64,000 nt of DNA from Sphingobium jiangsuense (GCF_014196495.1 NZ_JACIDT010000009.1:1-64000), one strand, 5' to 3'. Positions 43,488-52,427 are shown, counted from the first letter of the stretch. Notes: generated from the letters alone by a model not told the origin. A program made the numbers and translations.

Positions 43488-44264
43488 ATGAGTTTGAACC
43501 CAGCCCTCGGCGCGCCCGCCTCGCCGGTCATCGTCACCGGCGGCGCATCGGGCATCGGCCTCGCCTCGGCGCGGGCGCTCGCCACCGTGGGCCGCCCCGT
43601 CGCCCTGTGGGACATTGACGCGGCGAAGGCGCAGGCCGGGGCCGAGGCCATCGCCGCCGAGCATGGCGTCGCCGCGATCGGCGTCGGCGCGGACCTGCGC
43701 GAGGTGGCGGCGATCGCCCCCGCGCTGGAGGCGACGCGCGCGGCGATCGGCGCGCCGGGCGGGCTGGTCCATGCGGCGGGCGTGGTCGACACCGCCTCGC
43801 TCGACGGGCTGACGGTCGAAAGCTGGGACGCGGGCATGGCGATCCACCTGCGTTCCTTCGCCTTCATCACCCAGGCGATTCACGCCGATCTGGCCGCGCA
43901 AAAGGGATCGGCGATCGTCGCCATCGCCTCGATCAACGCGACGCTGGGCAATGCGATGAACCCGATCTACACGGCGGCCAAGGGCGGCATGCTTTCGCTG
44001 GTGCGATCGCTGGCGGACCGGCTGGCGCGCGACGGCATCCGCATCAATTCGGTGTCGCCCGGCCAGATCCGCACACCGATGACCGCGCCCGCCATCGCCG
44101 CCCTGCCCGAAGGATTCTTCGAAAAGCGCATCCTGCTGGACCGCATCGGCGAGCCCGATGAGATCGGCCGTGTCGTACGCTTTCTTCTTTCCGACGAGGC
44201 GAGCTATATCACCGCCAGCGAGATCGTCGTCGACGGCGGCAATATCTCGTCGCAACGAGGCTGA
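43488..44264 (+). CDS. SDR family oxidoreductase
   Basis: 258-aa classical SDR: T-G-G-A-S-G-I-G-L-A near residue 18, V-H-A-A-G-V (N-N-A-G replaced by H-A-A-G), A-I-A-S-I serine strand, Y-T-A-A-K, S-V-S-P-G, and I-V-V-D-G-G near the end. Cytoplasmic member of the TonB-phosphoesterase unit; GAAAGGA precedes the ATG. Probably oxidises the compound after import and dephosphorylation. Confidence 0.8.
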   Translation: MSLNPALGAPASPVIVTGGASGIGLASARALATVGRPVALWDIDAAKAQAGAEAIAAEHGVAAIGVGADLREVAAIAPALEATRAAIGAPGGLVHAAGVVDTASLDGLTVESWDAGMAIHLRSFAFITQAIHADLAAQKGSAIVAIASINATLGNAMNPIYTAAKGGMLSLVRSLADRLARDGIRINSVSPGQIRTPMTAPAIAALPEGFFEKRILLDRIGEPDEIGRVVRFLLSDEASYITASEIVVDGGNISSQRG

Positions 44265-44277
44265 GGAGAGAAACGCC

Positions 44278-45441
44278 ATGCCGCATAGCCGCCCGCCCCT
44301 GCGCCGCCTGAGCCTCGCCGGCACCCTTGCGCTCGCCCTGCCGCTGCTGGGCGGTTGCGCGGCCACGCAAGCGCCGCTTCCTGCCGCGCTTTCGGTCGCC
44401 CGGCAACAGGCGGCCATTCCCTTCACCGCCGCCACGGCGAACCGGATCGCCGGGAGCGACGACTATCGGCTGGACTGGGCGGCAGACCATGCCGGGACGG
44501 TGCGCGTCTATGCCGGAACCAGCCCCGATGGCGTCACGACCGGCACGCCGGTGGCGCTGGGACCGGCCAGCGGCTCGGCCGTGGTGACAGGGCTGGAGCC
44601 CGGCAGGCGCTGGTATTTCACGCTGGTGCCGGACAATGGCGCGCCGCTGGTCATCGCCGACCGCGCGCTGCACCTGCCGACCGCGCCCAATCTGCGCGAC
44701 ATCGGCGGCTATCGCACCACGGACGGGCGCTGGGTGAAGATGGGGCTGATCTACCGCTCCGACCAGCTCGACCGGCTGAGCGACGCCGACCTTGCCGCGA
44801 TGGGCGCGCTCGGCCTGTCGGCGGTGGCCGACCTGCGCACCGCGACGGAGCGCGCGCGAGGGGCCGACCGCCTGCCGCGGGGCGCGGCGCCGCTGGTGCT
44901 GGATGTGGTGGCGGACAGCGAAGGCTCGCTGGGCGGCGACATGCGCAAGGCGGACGCGGCGATCGCGGCCGGGAAGGGCGTGGAGATGCTGATCGAGGCG
45001 AACCGGGAATTCGTCTCGCTGCCCAGCGCGCGCTCCGCCTATGCCGCGCTGCTGCGCCGTCTCGAACAGGCGCCGCCGACCGCGACGCTTTATCATTGCA
45101 CGGCGGGCAAGGACCGCACCGGCTGGGCCACCGCCGTCATCCTCACCCTGCTGGGCGTGCCGCGCGAGACGGTGATGGCCGACTATCTGCTGAGCAACGC
45201 CTATCTGCGCGCGAAGAACGAGGCGACGCAGGCGGCGCTGGCCAAGGCCGGAACGCCGATACCGCCCGCCTATCTGGAGCAGGTGCTGACCGTCCGCCCC
45301 GACTATCTGCAGAGCGCGTTCGACGAGGTGGAGCGCCGCCACGGCTCCTTCGACGCCTATCTGCGCGACGGGCTGGGGCTGACGGAGGCCGATATCGCGG
45401 CGCTGCGGCGCCTGTATCTTGCGGGGGAAGCGGTGGATTAG
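44278..45441 (+). CDS. Tyrosine/dual-specificity phosphatase-family lipoprotein
   Basis: 387-aa lipoprotein precursor with lipobox L-L-G-G-C (Cys about 27). A beta-rich domain (fibronectin-like) covers residues about 45-140, then a PTP-fold domain (Y_phosphatase3 type) with N-L-R-D-I-G-G-Y and the P-loop H-C-T-A-G-K-D-R-T-G (HCx5R). Proteins of this kind dephosphorylate tyrosine or small phosphates such as phosphoinositides. Being membrane-anchored in the periplasm beside the metallophosphoesterase, it may process an imported phosphorylated compound. GAGGAGAG precedes the ATG. Confidence 0.82.
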   Translation: MPHSRPPLRRLSLAGTLALALPLLGGCAATQAPLPAALSVARQQAAIPFTAATANRIAGSDDYRLDWAADHAGTVRVYAGTSPDGVTTGTPVALGPASGSAVVTGLEPGRRWYFTLVPDNGAPLVIADRALHLPTAPNLRDIGGYRTTDGRWVKMGLIYRSDQLDRLSDADLAAMGALGLSAVADLRTATERARGADRLPRGAAPLVLDVVADSEGSLGGDMRKADAAIAAGKGVEMLIEANREFVSLPSARSAYAALLRRLEQAPPTATLYHCTAGKDRTGWATAVILTLLGVPRETVMADYLLSNAYLRAKNEATQAALAKAGTPIPPAYLEQVLTVRPDYLQSAFDEVERRHGSFDAYLRDGLGLTEADIAALRRLYLAGEAVD

Positions 45442-45523
45442 GGACTTGGCCTGCGGGGCTTGAAAAACACGGGGAGGCCCGAACGGGTGAGAGAGCTCCG
45501 CTTACCCACCCGATCCCCGAAAG

Positions 45524-46615
45524 TCACAGCTTCACCACCCGGCATCGCGGCACCGGATGCTCGTCCGCGTCGATCCAGCGCCAGAGCGCGGTGCCCTCGC
45601 GGTGGCCGGACAGGTCGATCCAGTTGCCATAGCCGGGGTCGCTGTCCGCGCAGACGACGATCACGCCGCCATCCGCCTTATAGCGCGCCTGCGCGCCGTT
45701 CACCCACACCTTGCGGTGGACATGGTCGAGCGATTCCATCCACCAGTTGTCGAGCTGGAAATTCCAGAAGCGGCAGCGCGGCGGCTTCGCCTCGATCACC
45801 AGCGCCTCGCCGGGGGCGAGCCTGTAATAGAGATGGCCGTACCAGATATTGGGGTCGCCGCCCGCGCGCCAGAAAATCTCCTGGTCGCCGTCATGGATGC
45901 GGTTGGGCTGGGTCATGAACCGTTCCGACCAGTCGGCGAAGGTGCTGGCGGTGCCGCGCACCCATTGGGCCGCACCCAGCAGTTGCGCCTCGATCCTCTC
46001 CGGCGTCAGCAGGCCGGGCAACGCAGGCCCCTCGCTGATCCGCTCGACCTGCACGCTCGCGGGCGTCTCCCGGCTCTTGTCGTTGAAGGTCTGGCGGATG
46101 ATGAGCAAGGTCGTGTCGTCCGCCATCGGCAGCCAGTTGCCAGGCTTTTCGGTCTTGCTGGCGATGATCTCGAAGCTGCCGTCCGGCTCCATCGCCATGT
46201 CGGCGAATTCGATCTCCCCGGTCGAGGCCATGGTGCCGTCGATCGCATAGCGGTTCGCCTTCGACCCGATCGAGAAATAGGGCACGGTGCCGCGATGGCC
46301 GCGAATGCGATAGTCGCGGTCGCCGCGCACGACGATCTGCTGGTAGAGATTGTCGGGATTGTCCGCGCCGATCTTGATCGCGTCGTCGCACAGCAGGAAC
46401 AGCCGGGGGAAGTCCGGGTCGCTCGAATCGACCAGCATGTTGAGCGCGGTGCGGGTGAGGCGCGAGAGATAGCGCAGCCCCTCCGCCTGATCGAGCGCGG
46501 TGCCGGGCGCTTGCGGGCGGGACAATATCTCCCCCGCATCGGCCAGCCGCGCGCAGAAATCGCGCCAGCTCCGCTCCAGCCTTATGTCGCCTTCGGGCCG
46601 CCTCTCTTCGCTCAT
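45524..46615 (-). CDS. DUF1214 domain-containing protein
   Basis: 363-aa protein without signal peptide. The C-terminal 100 residues hold the DUF1214 core (W-Y-G-H-L-Y-Y-R-L, then F-W-N-F-Q-L-D-N-W-W-M-E-S-L-D). The N-terminal half carries R-G-D-R-D-Y-R-I-R-G-H-R-G-T, also seen in this group. No activity is established for the family, but members recur in steroid and sterol loci. GGGAGGACGGAA precedes ATG 46613-46615. Divergent from the old-yellow-enzyme gene at 46759 across an AT-rich promoter. Confidence 0.75.
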   Translation of the reverse strand: MSEERRPEGDIRLERSWRDFCARLADAGEILSRPQAPGTALDQAEGLRYLSRLTRTALNMLVDSSDPDFPRLFLLCDDAIKIGADNPDNLYQQIVVRGDRDYRIRGHRGTVPYFSIGSKANRYAIDGTMASTGEIEFADMAMEPDGSFEIIASKTEKPGNWLPMADDTTLLIIRQTFNDKSRETPASVQVERISEGPALPGLLTPERIEAQLLGAAQWVRGTASTFADWSERFMTQPNRIHDGDQEIFWRAGGDPNIWYGHLYYRLAPGEALVIEAKPPRCRFWNFQLDNWWMESLDHVHRKVWVNGAQARYKADGGVIVVCADSDPGYGNWIDLSGHREGTALWRWIDADEHPVPRCRVVKL

Positions 46616-46758
46616 TTCCGTCCTCCCGCGCGCCGCCATCGGTGTGCATATTACGCAATATGGCATTGTTATGCGATTTTTATCGTATATAAGCGTTATA
46701 TTACAACAATAATGTTACGCACAATCAAAGAACGCCCTATCGAGGAACGAGAGGTCCC
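46616..46758. promoter_or_regulatory. Divergent AT-rich promoter with TACGCA/TGCGAT elements
   Basis: ATTACGCAATATGGCATTGTTATGCGAT at 46650-46677 contains TTACGCA and ATGCGAT as inverted-like ends. TTACGCACAATC follows near 46725. The composition resembles the other steroid promoters of the window, though the full TGCGTAG core is lacking. Confidence 0.4.
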
Positions 46759-48903
46759 ATGTCCGCCGCCCCCCTTGTCCGCCGGGACACCGGCCCGCAC
46801 GCCGCCTCCTTGCTCACGCCCGGACGGATCGGCAGCCTGGCCCTGCCCAACCGCATCATCGTCACCGCGATGGGCGTCAGCCTGGCGGAGGAGGACGGCA
46901 CCGTCGGCCGGCGGCTGATCGACTATCATGTCACGCAGGCGAAGGGCGGCGCGGGCCTCATCATCATGGGCGTCACCGGCGTCGCCTGGCCGGTGGGCGC
47001 GGTCCAGCCCAAGCAGTCGGCGATATCCGACGACCGCTTCCTGCCCGGCCTTGCGCGGCTGGTCGAGGAAGTGCACGCGGCGGGCGGGCGCATCGCCGCG
47101 CAGTTGCACCATGGCGGCCTCGTCGCGACCTACAGCGCGCAGCACGGCCATCCTCTCTGGGCGCCCTGCTACCCCCCGCCCTTTGCGGGCGACTTCCCCG
47201 ATTATTTCCTGCCGGAGGAAATGGCGGCGTTCGCGGGCGCGATGCCGACGATCAGGCTGCTGGACGAAGCCGACATCGCCCTTGTCGTGCGCCAGTTCGC
47301 CGACGCCGCGCGGCGGGCGCAACAAGCCGGATTCGACGGGGTGGAGATCCATGCCGGACACGGCTATCTCCTCTCCTCCTTCCTCTCCCCCGCCACCAAC
47401 AGCCGCGCGGACGGCTATGGCGGCGACCTTGCGGGCCGGGCGCGGCTGCTGCTGGAGGCGGTGCGCGCGGCGCGCGCGGCAGTCGGCGCGGATTTCCCCC
47501 TCTGGGTGAAGATCGACGCGCGCGAGATCGGCCGCACCGGCGGCATCACCCTCGACCTCGCCATCCAGCTCGCCCGGCTGCTGGAGGCCGAGGGCGTCGA
47601 TGCGATCACGGTGTCGGCCTATCACGATGTCGGCCAGGGCAAGCTGCATTCCGCCTCCAACATCCCGCATGAGCCGGGCGCGCATCTCGACCACGCCGCC
47701 GCCATCCGCAAGGCGCTGTCCATCCCGGTCATCGCATCGGGCCGGGTGGAGATAGAGCGCGGCGAGCAGGGGCTGGCGAAGGGCCAGTTCGATTTCCTCG
47801 CCATGGGCCGCAAGCTGCTGGCCGATCCCGACCTGCCGCTGAAGCTGAAGCAGGGCCGGGCCGAGGATATCCGCCCCTGCATCTATTGCTACACCTGCGT
47901 CAGCACCGCCTATCTGCGCGAGCAGGTGCGCTGCGCGGTGCGCCCGGAAACCGGCTATGAGGATCGCGACTGGACGCCCGCGAAGGTGCCCGGCCATGTC
48001 GTCATCGTCGGCGGCGGCCCGGCGGGGATGGAGGCGGCGCGCAGGCTCGATCTGGCGGGCGCGCGGGTGACGCTGATCGAGCGGTCGGACCGGCTCGGCG
48101 GCACGCTGCGCTTCGCGGGCCTCGCCTATGAGCCCAATGAGCGGCTGCTCGACTGGCTGCGCCGCCGGATCGCCCGGTCGAAGGTCGATGTGCGCCTGCG
48201 CACCGACGCCACGGCGGAGACGATCGCCGCGCTGAAGCCCGACAGGGTGATCGTCGCGACCGGCGCGGTGCGCGACATGCCGCCCATCCCCGGCCATGAG
48301 CAGGATCATGTCCTTTCCGGCGACGATCTGCGCGCGATGATGCTGGGCGAGGACGCGCCGGAGCTGCGCCGCAAGACCAGCTGGCCGACCCGGCTCGCCA
48401 CCCGGCTGGGCGCGGCGACGGGGGCGACCGCCAATCTGGAACTGGTGCGCAGGGCGACGCGGTTGTGGATGCCGCTCGGCAAGCGCATCGTCATCCTCGG
48501 CGGCGAGTTGGTCGGCGTGGAGCTGGCCGAATATCTCGCCGAGCGCGGGCGAGAGGTCGCGATCGTCGGCGAGGCGCCGAAATTCGGCGGCGGGCTGCTG
48601 CTGGTGCGCCGCATGCGCCTGCTCGCCGAGCTGCGCGAGCATGGCGTCGCGATGTTCCCCGGCGCCAGCGCGATCCGCATCGGCAAGGAGGCGGTGACCT
48701 TCACCGATGCGGACGGCACGGCGCGCAGCCTGCCTGCCGACAGCGTGATCGTCGCGATGGGCGCGCATGGCGATTCCACGCTCGCCGACGCGCTGCGCGC
48801 CGCGGGCCATGACGTGACGGAAATCGGCGATGGCACCGGCGTCGGCTATATCGAGGGGGCGATGCGCGGCGCGGCCGAGGCGGTCGCCGCCATGGGCCGC
48901 TAG
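46759..48903 (+). CDS. NADH:flavin oxidoreductase, 2,4-dienoyl-CoA reductase/BaiCD-BaiH-like
   Basis: 714-aa three-part flavoprotein. An FMN TIM barrel covers residues about 1-375 (P-N-R-I-I-V-T-A-M-G, H-A-G-H-G-Y-L-L, then R-A-D-G-Y-G-G). A [4Fe-4S] cluster loop follows (C-I-Y-C-Y-T-C and a later R-C-A-V-R-P). The FAD/NAD domain starts at V-V-I-V-G-G-G-P-A-G. This is the layout of bacterial 2,4-dienoyl-CoA reductase and of BaiCD/BaiH, which reduce or oxidise 3-oxo-delta4 bile acids. Here it may reduce a steroid enone. Start ATG 46759, behind GAACGAGAGG. Confidence 0.85.
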   Translation: MSAAPLVRRDTGPHAASLLTPGRIGSLALPNRIIVTAMGVSLAEEDGTVGRRLIDYHVTQAKGGAGLIIMGVTGVAWPVGAVQPKQSAISDDRFLPGLARLVEEVHAAGGRIAAQLHHGGLVATYSAQHGHPLWAPCYPPPFAGDFPDYFLPEEMAAFAGAMPTIRLLDEADIALVVRQFADAARRAQQAGFDGVEIHAGHGYLLSSFLSPATNSRADGYGGDLAGRARLLLEAVRAARAAVGADFPLWVKIDAREIGRTGGITLDLAIQLARLLEAEGVDAITVSAYHDVGQGKLHSASNIPHEPGAHLDHAAAIRKALSIPVIASGRVEIERGEQGLAKGQFDFLAMGRKLLADPDLPLKLKQGRAEDIRPCIYCYTCVSTAYLREQVRCAVRPETGYEDRDWTPAKVPGHVVIVGGGPAGMEAARRLDLAGARVTLIERSDRLGGTLRFAGLAYEPNERLLDWLRRRIARSKVDVRLRTDATAETIAALKPDRVIVATGAVRDMPPIPGHEQDHVLSGDDLRAMMLGEDAPELRRKTSWPTRLATRLGAATGATANLELVRRATRLWMPLGKRIVILGGELVGVELAEYLAERGREVAIVGEAPKFGGGLLLVRRMRLLAELREHGVAMFPGASAIRIGKEAVTFTDADGTARSLPADSVIVAMGAHGDSTLADALRAAGHDVTEIGDGTGVGYIEGAMRGAAEAVAAMGR

Positions 48904-49025
48904 AGTGATTTCGAAGCAGGTGGAATCACCTGCTGACTCGGACCCGTCAGAGCGACGAAGTCAAATCACGGAAAACAAGGATTATCCGGACTCTGTCCGG
49001 TTCAATCTGAACCGGACAGAGTCTA
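48902..49025. repeat. Intergenic palindromic element with a perfect 16-bp hairpin
   Basis: GACTCTGTCCGGTTCA (48989-49004), loop ATC, then its exact complement to 49023. An earlier hairpin GCAGGTG-GAAT-CACCTGC is at 48916-48933. It begins at the oxidoreductase stop and ends 28 nt before the next gene. Works as a possible terminator or repetitive extragenic palindrome. Confidence 0.6.
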
Positions 49026-49052
49026 ACGGATCATGAAGATGGGAGGAAAGGC

Positions 49053-49823
49053 ATGAACGAGGATTTCCCGGCCGGCGCGGCGATCGTCTTCGGCGGCAGC
49101 GGCGGCATCGGCAAGGGCGTCGCGCTCGAATTCGCGAAGGCGGGCACCGATGTCGCCCTCTGCTATCGCAGCAAGGAGGATGTCGCGCAGGCCACCGCCG
49201 AGGCGATCCGGGCCGAAGGCGTGCGGGCGAGCATCCACCGCATCGACGTGCGCGAGCGCGCGGCGATGGACGCGCTGGCCGCCGCGGCGGCCGCCGAGCA
49301 TGGCCGCATCCACAGCGTCATCTGGGCGGCGGGCCCGCTGGTGCCGCAAATCCCGATCGCCGACTGGACCGACGACCAGTTCCGCCAGGCGGTGGAGGTG
49401 GAAGCCTTCGGTTTCCGCAACGCCGCCAGCGCCTTCATCCCCCATATGCGGATAAAGGGCGGCGGCTCCTTCGTTCATCTGGGGTCCGCCGGGCATGACT
49501 GGTGGCCGAAGATGGACGGGCTGTCGGTCGCGCCCAAGGCGATCAACGAAGCGCTGATCAAGGGCATCGCCAAGGAGGAAGGGAGCCGCGAGATCCGCGC
49601 CAATTCGGTGCTGATCGGCGTGATCGACGCAGGGATGTTCCACGAATTGTCGGCGCAGGGCGTGTTCGACGCCAAATGGGTGGAGGAAACGCAGAAGCTG
49701 CTCTGCCTCAAGCGCTGGGGCGCAGCGGAGGATATCGGCCGCGCGGCGGTGTTCTTCGCCTCCCGCCGCGCCAATTATGTGACGGGGCAGACCATTTCGG
49801 TGTCCGGCGGGTTCGGGGTGTAA
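49053..49823 (+). CDS. SDR family protein lacking the canonical catalytic tyrosine
   Basis: 256-aa SDR with F-G-G-S-G-G-I-G-K-G at the cofactor loop and V-T-G-Q-T-I-S-V-S-G-G at the C-terminus. N-N-A-G reads W-A-A-G, and at the Y-x-x-x-K site it has S-V-A-P-K, so Tyr is replaced by Ser. It may still bind NAD(P) but use another proton donor, or be non-catalytic. GGGAGGAAAGGC precedes ATG 49053. The hairpin just upstream may separate it from the flavoprotein gene. Confidence 0.72.
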   Translation: MNEDFPAGAAIVFGGSGGIGKGVALEFAKAGTDVALCYRSKEDVAQATAEAIRAEGVRASIHRIDVRERAAMDALAAAAAAEHGRIHSVIWAAGPLVPQIPIADWTDDQFRQAVEVEAFGFRNAASAFIPHMRIKGGGSFVHLGSAGHDWWPKMDGLSVAPKAINEALIKGIAKEEGSREIRANSVLIGVIDAGMFHELSAQGVFDAKWVEETQKLLCLKRWGAAEDIGRAAVFFASRRANYVTGQTISVSGGFGV

Positions 49824-49885
49824 AGGGAGCCGAAAGGCCGATATAATGACGGTTTCGGGTGGCGAGCAGCCTCTCCGCCCTTGTC

Positions 49886-49963
49886 GTCACCCCAGCGCAG
49901 GTTGGGGTCGCAGGCCATGCCGCGCGCCGCCTCGTGAGATGCCAGCCTTCGCTGGCATGACGG
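49886..49963. repeat. Dispersed 78-bp palindromic repeat, copy 1
   Basis: Starts GTCACCCCAGCGCAGG and ends CCTTCGCTGGCATGACGG, with a conserved centre TCGCAGGCCATGCCGCGCGCC. A second copy of the same length and orientation is at 62152-62229. Ends are imperfect inverted repeats. It fills most of the 250-bp gap between the SDR and the convergent BVMO-like gene, where no gene is seen. Confidence 0.75.
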
Positions 49964-50073
49964 GATAGGAATGGCAAGGATTAGCCGCAAGCCGCATCTG
50001 GCAACAGCCTGTTGCAGGATGCGGATCGAGGAGACGGCGCTGGAAAACCGTGCGCCGTCCCTTTTTGTCAGCG

Positions 50074-51561
50074 CTATTCCGCCAGCGCTTCCCGCCGCGC
50101 GATCCGGTAATCGGCCATCACCGGCTTGGCCATCGCGTCGGCGAAGGCTTCGTAGCTCCACGGCCAGCTGGCCGGAACGCCGGTCGCGTCCAGATACCAG
50201 CTCTGGCAGCCGGAGCCGAAGATGGTCGTCTTGGCCGCGGCGATGCGGCGTTCCTCATAATCGGCATGGGCCTGCGCGCTGGGCTCGATCGTCCGCGCCT
50301 CGCCCGTGCGCAGCGGCTCCAGCAACTGCTCGATATAGCCCCATTGCCGCTCGGCGATGTCGATCAGCGAGAAATTGCCGACCGGGCCGGTCGGGCCGTT
50401 CAGCATGAAGAAATTGGGGAAGTCCGGGATGCCGATCGCATAATAGGCGGTCGGGCGCTGCGCCCACACATCGTCGAGCGACACGCCGCCCCGGCCCAGC
50501 ACCTGCGTCGGCCGGATGAAGCGGTCCGCGTGGAAGCCGGTCGCGAAGACGATCGTGTCCAGCTCGATCAGCCGCCCGTCCTTCAGCCGCACGCCCTCCG
50601 GCTCGATCCGCGCGATGCCCTCGCGCTCCACCGACACATTGAGGTGCTGGACCGCGTCATAATAGCTCCATGAATAGATCAGCCGCTTGCACGCGGCGCG
50701 ATAATCCGGGCGCAGCTTTTCGCGCAATTCGGGATCGCGCACGCTGTTTTCCAGATTGTCGAGGCACAGCTGCTCGATGATCGCGATTTCCGGCCCGTTC
50801 ACGTCGGTGATCGCGCGGGTGAAGCGGAAGATATTCTCCCAATATTCCTTGTCGTAGCGGATCGCGTCGATCAGCGCCGGGTCGTTGCGGAACGCCTCGC
50901 GTTCCTCCTCGCTATATTCGAAATAGGGCACCGGCATGATCCATTGCGGCGAGCGCTGGAAATGCACCAGATGCGCCGCGCGGTCCTTCAGCGCGGTGAT
51001 GATCTGCACGCCGGTCGAGCCGTTGCCGATCACGCCCACGCGCGCGCCGTCGAGCGGGGCGTCGTCGTCCCAGCGGGCGCTGTGGAACGCCTTGCCCGCG
51101 AAGCTTTCCCTCCCCTCGATATCGGGCAGGCGCGGGTGATGCAGCACGCCCGACGCGGCGATGACGATCTCCGCCTCCACCGTTTCCCCGGTCGACAGGC
51201 CGAGGCGCCAGAGCGACCTTTCCTCGTCCCACACGGTCGAGACGACCTCGCAGCCGAAGCGGATGTGCGGCAGCACGCCGTATTTCTCCGCGACCTGCTC
51301 GAAATAGCTCTTTATCTCGCCGCCGGTCGCATAATAGGCGTGCCATTCGGCATAGGGCGCGAAGCTGTAGGTATAGGCATGGGCGGGCACGTCGCAGGTG
51401 AGGCCGGGATAGCGGTTTTCCCGCCATGTCCCGCCCAGCTGGTCGGCCTTTTCGAAGATGGTATAGTCTTCTCCCTGCTGGCCGAGGCGCACGCCGGCGA
51501 GAATGCCGGCCATGCCCGCGCCGATGACGGCATAGCGAAGGCGGGGACGCGTATGATCCAT
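50074..51561 (-). CDS. Flavin-containing monooxygenase, Baeyer-Villiger type
   Basis: 495-aa class B flavoprotein monooxygenase. FAD loop G-A-G-M-A-G near residue 14, NADPH loop G-N-G-S-T-G, and the BVMO fingerprint F-x-G-x-x-x-H-x-x-x-W-D seen as F-A-G-K-A-F-H-S-A-R-W-D. It would insert oxygen next to a ketone to give an ester or lactone, for instance at a steroid C17 ketone or side chain. ATG 51559-51561 is preferred (GGAGAG ahead); a longer reading adding 10 residues is possible. Divergent from the phosphogluconolactonase homologue at 51732. Confidence 0.84.
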   Translation of the reverse strand: MDHTRPRLRYAVIGAGMAGILAGVRLGQQGEDYTIFEKADQLGGTWRENRYPGLTCDVPAHAYTYSFAPYAEWHAYYATGGEIKSYFEQVAEKYGVLPHIRFGCEVVSTVWDEERSLWRLGLSTGETVEAEIVIAASGVLHHPRLPDIEGRESFAGKAFHSARWDDDAPLDGARVGVIGNGSTGVQIITALKDRAAHLVHFQRSPQWIMPVPYFEYSEEEREAFRNDPALIDAIRYDKEYWENIFRFTRAITDVNGPEIAIIEQLCLDNLENSVRDPELREKLRPDYRAACKRLIYSWSYYDAVQHLNVSVEREGIARIEPEGVRLKDGRLIELDTIVFATGFHADRFIRPTQVLGRGGVSLDDVWAQRPTAYYAIGIPDFPNFFMLNGPTGPVGNFSLIDIAERQWGYIEQLLEPLRTGEARTIEPSAQAHADYEERRIAAAKTTIFGSGCQSWYLDATGVPASWPWSYEAFADAMAKPVMADYRIARREALAE

Positions 51562-51731
51562 GGGGGCTGCTCTCCTGAAATATGATGTCATCCGTTACAT
51601 GGCGGGGCGGACGCAGGCGTGCATCGTTCAAATGGACTAGGAATGGATGAGGGGATGTCCCCGCACCGCCATCCGGGCTATCAGGGGCGCTTCGCCCCGG
51701 TGCCGCCGGGGTACGCAGCAAGAGACACGAC

Positions 51732-52427
51732 ATGCCTGACATTCAGGAACATCGCTTCCCCGACGCCCCTGCCGCCGCGACAGCGCTCGCCGCCTCGATC
51801 GCCGACCGGCTCGCCGCCGCGATCGGGCAGCGCGGCACAGCCACGCTCGTCCTGTCCGGCGGCCGCTCGCCCGCCGCCGTGTTCGAGGCGCTGCGGGAAA
51901 GGGCGCTGCCGTGGGACAAGGTGATCGTCGCGCAGGTCGATGAGCGCTGGGTTCCGGCCGACCATGCCGACAGCAACAACCGGCTGATCCGCGAGCATCT
52001 GTTGCAGGGACCGGCAAGCGCGGCGCGCTTCGTGCCGATGAAGAACGATGCGGCCACCGCGCGCGAGGGCCAGCCCGCCTGCGAGGCGGCGATGCGCGCG
52101 CTGCCCCTGCCCTTCGACGCGGTGCTGCTGGGCATGGGGGAGGACGGCCACACCGCCTCGCTCTTCCCCGAAGCGCGGGAGTTGCAGGAGGGGCTGACCA
52201 CGCAGGCGCTGACGCTCGCGGTCACGCCGCCCGCGGCGCCGCATGAGCGCATGTCGCTCAGCGTCGCGGGCCTACTGCACAGCCGGGCGCTGATCCTCCA
52301 GATCGGCGGCGCGGCGAAGGAGGCGGTCTATCGCGAGGCGCTGGGCACGGGGCCGGTCGAGGCCATGCCGATCCGCGCCGTGCTGCGGCAGGACAAGGTG
52401 CCGGTCGAGGTGTGGATCAGCGAATGA
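51732..52427 (+). CDS. pgl: 6-phosphogluconolactonase (DevB type)
   Basis: 231-aa DevB-family 6-phosphogluconolactonase: L-S-G-G-R-S-P near residue 42, Q-V-D-E-R-W-V-P, and L-L-G-M-G-E-D-G-H-T-A-S-L-F-P are the family signatures. It normally hydrolyses the delta-lactone of 6-phosphogluconate. It stands without zwf, edd or other sugar genes but beside a monooxygenase that could make lactones, so a catabolic lactonase role is conceivable. Stops 10 nt from the convergent CitE-like gene. Confidence 0.85.
   Translation: MPDIQEHRFPDAPAAATALAASIADRLAAAIGQRGTATLVLSGGRSPAAVFEALRERALPWDKVIVAQVDERWVPADHADSNNRLIREHLLQGPASAARFVPMKNDAATAREGQPACEAAMRALPLPFDAVLLGMGEDGHTASLFPEARELQEGLTTQALTLAVTPPAAPHERMSLSVAGLLHSRALILQIGGAAKEAVYREALGTGPVEAMPIRAVLRQDKVPVEVWISE

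Noticed and set aside
48902..49025. CRISPR or attachment-site array
   Set aside because: Only single hairpins, no repeated units with spacers, no cas or integrase gene.
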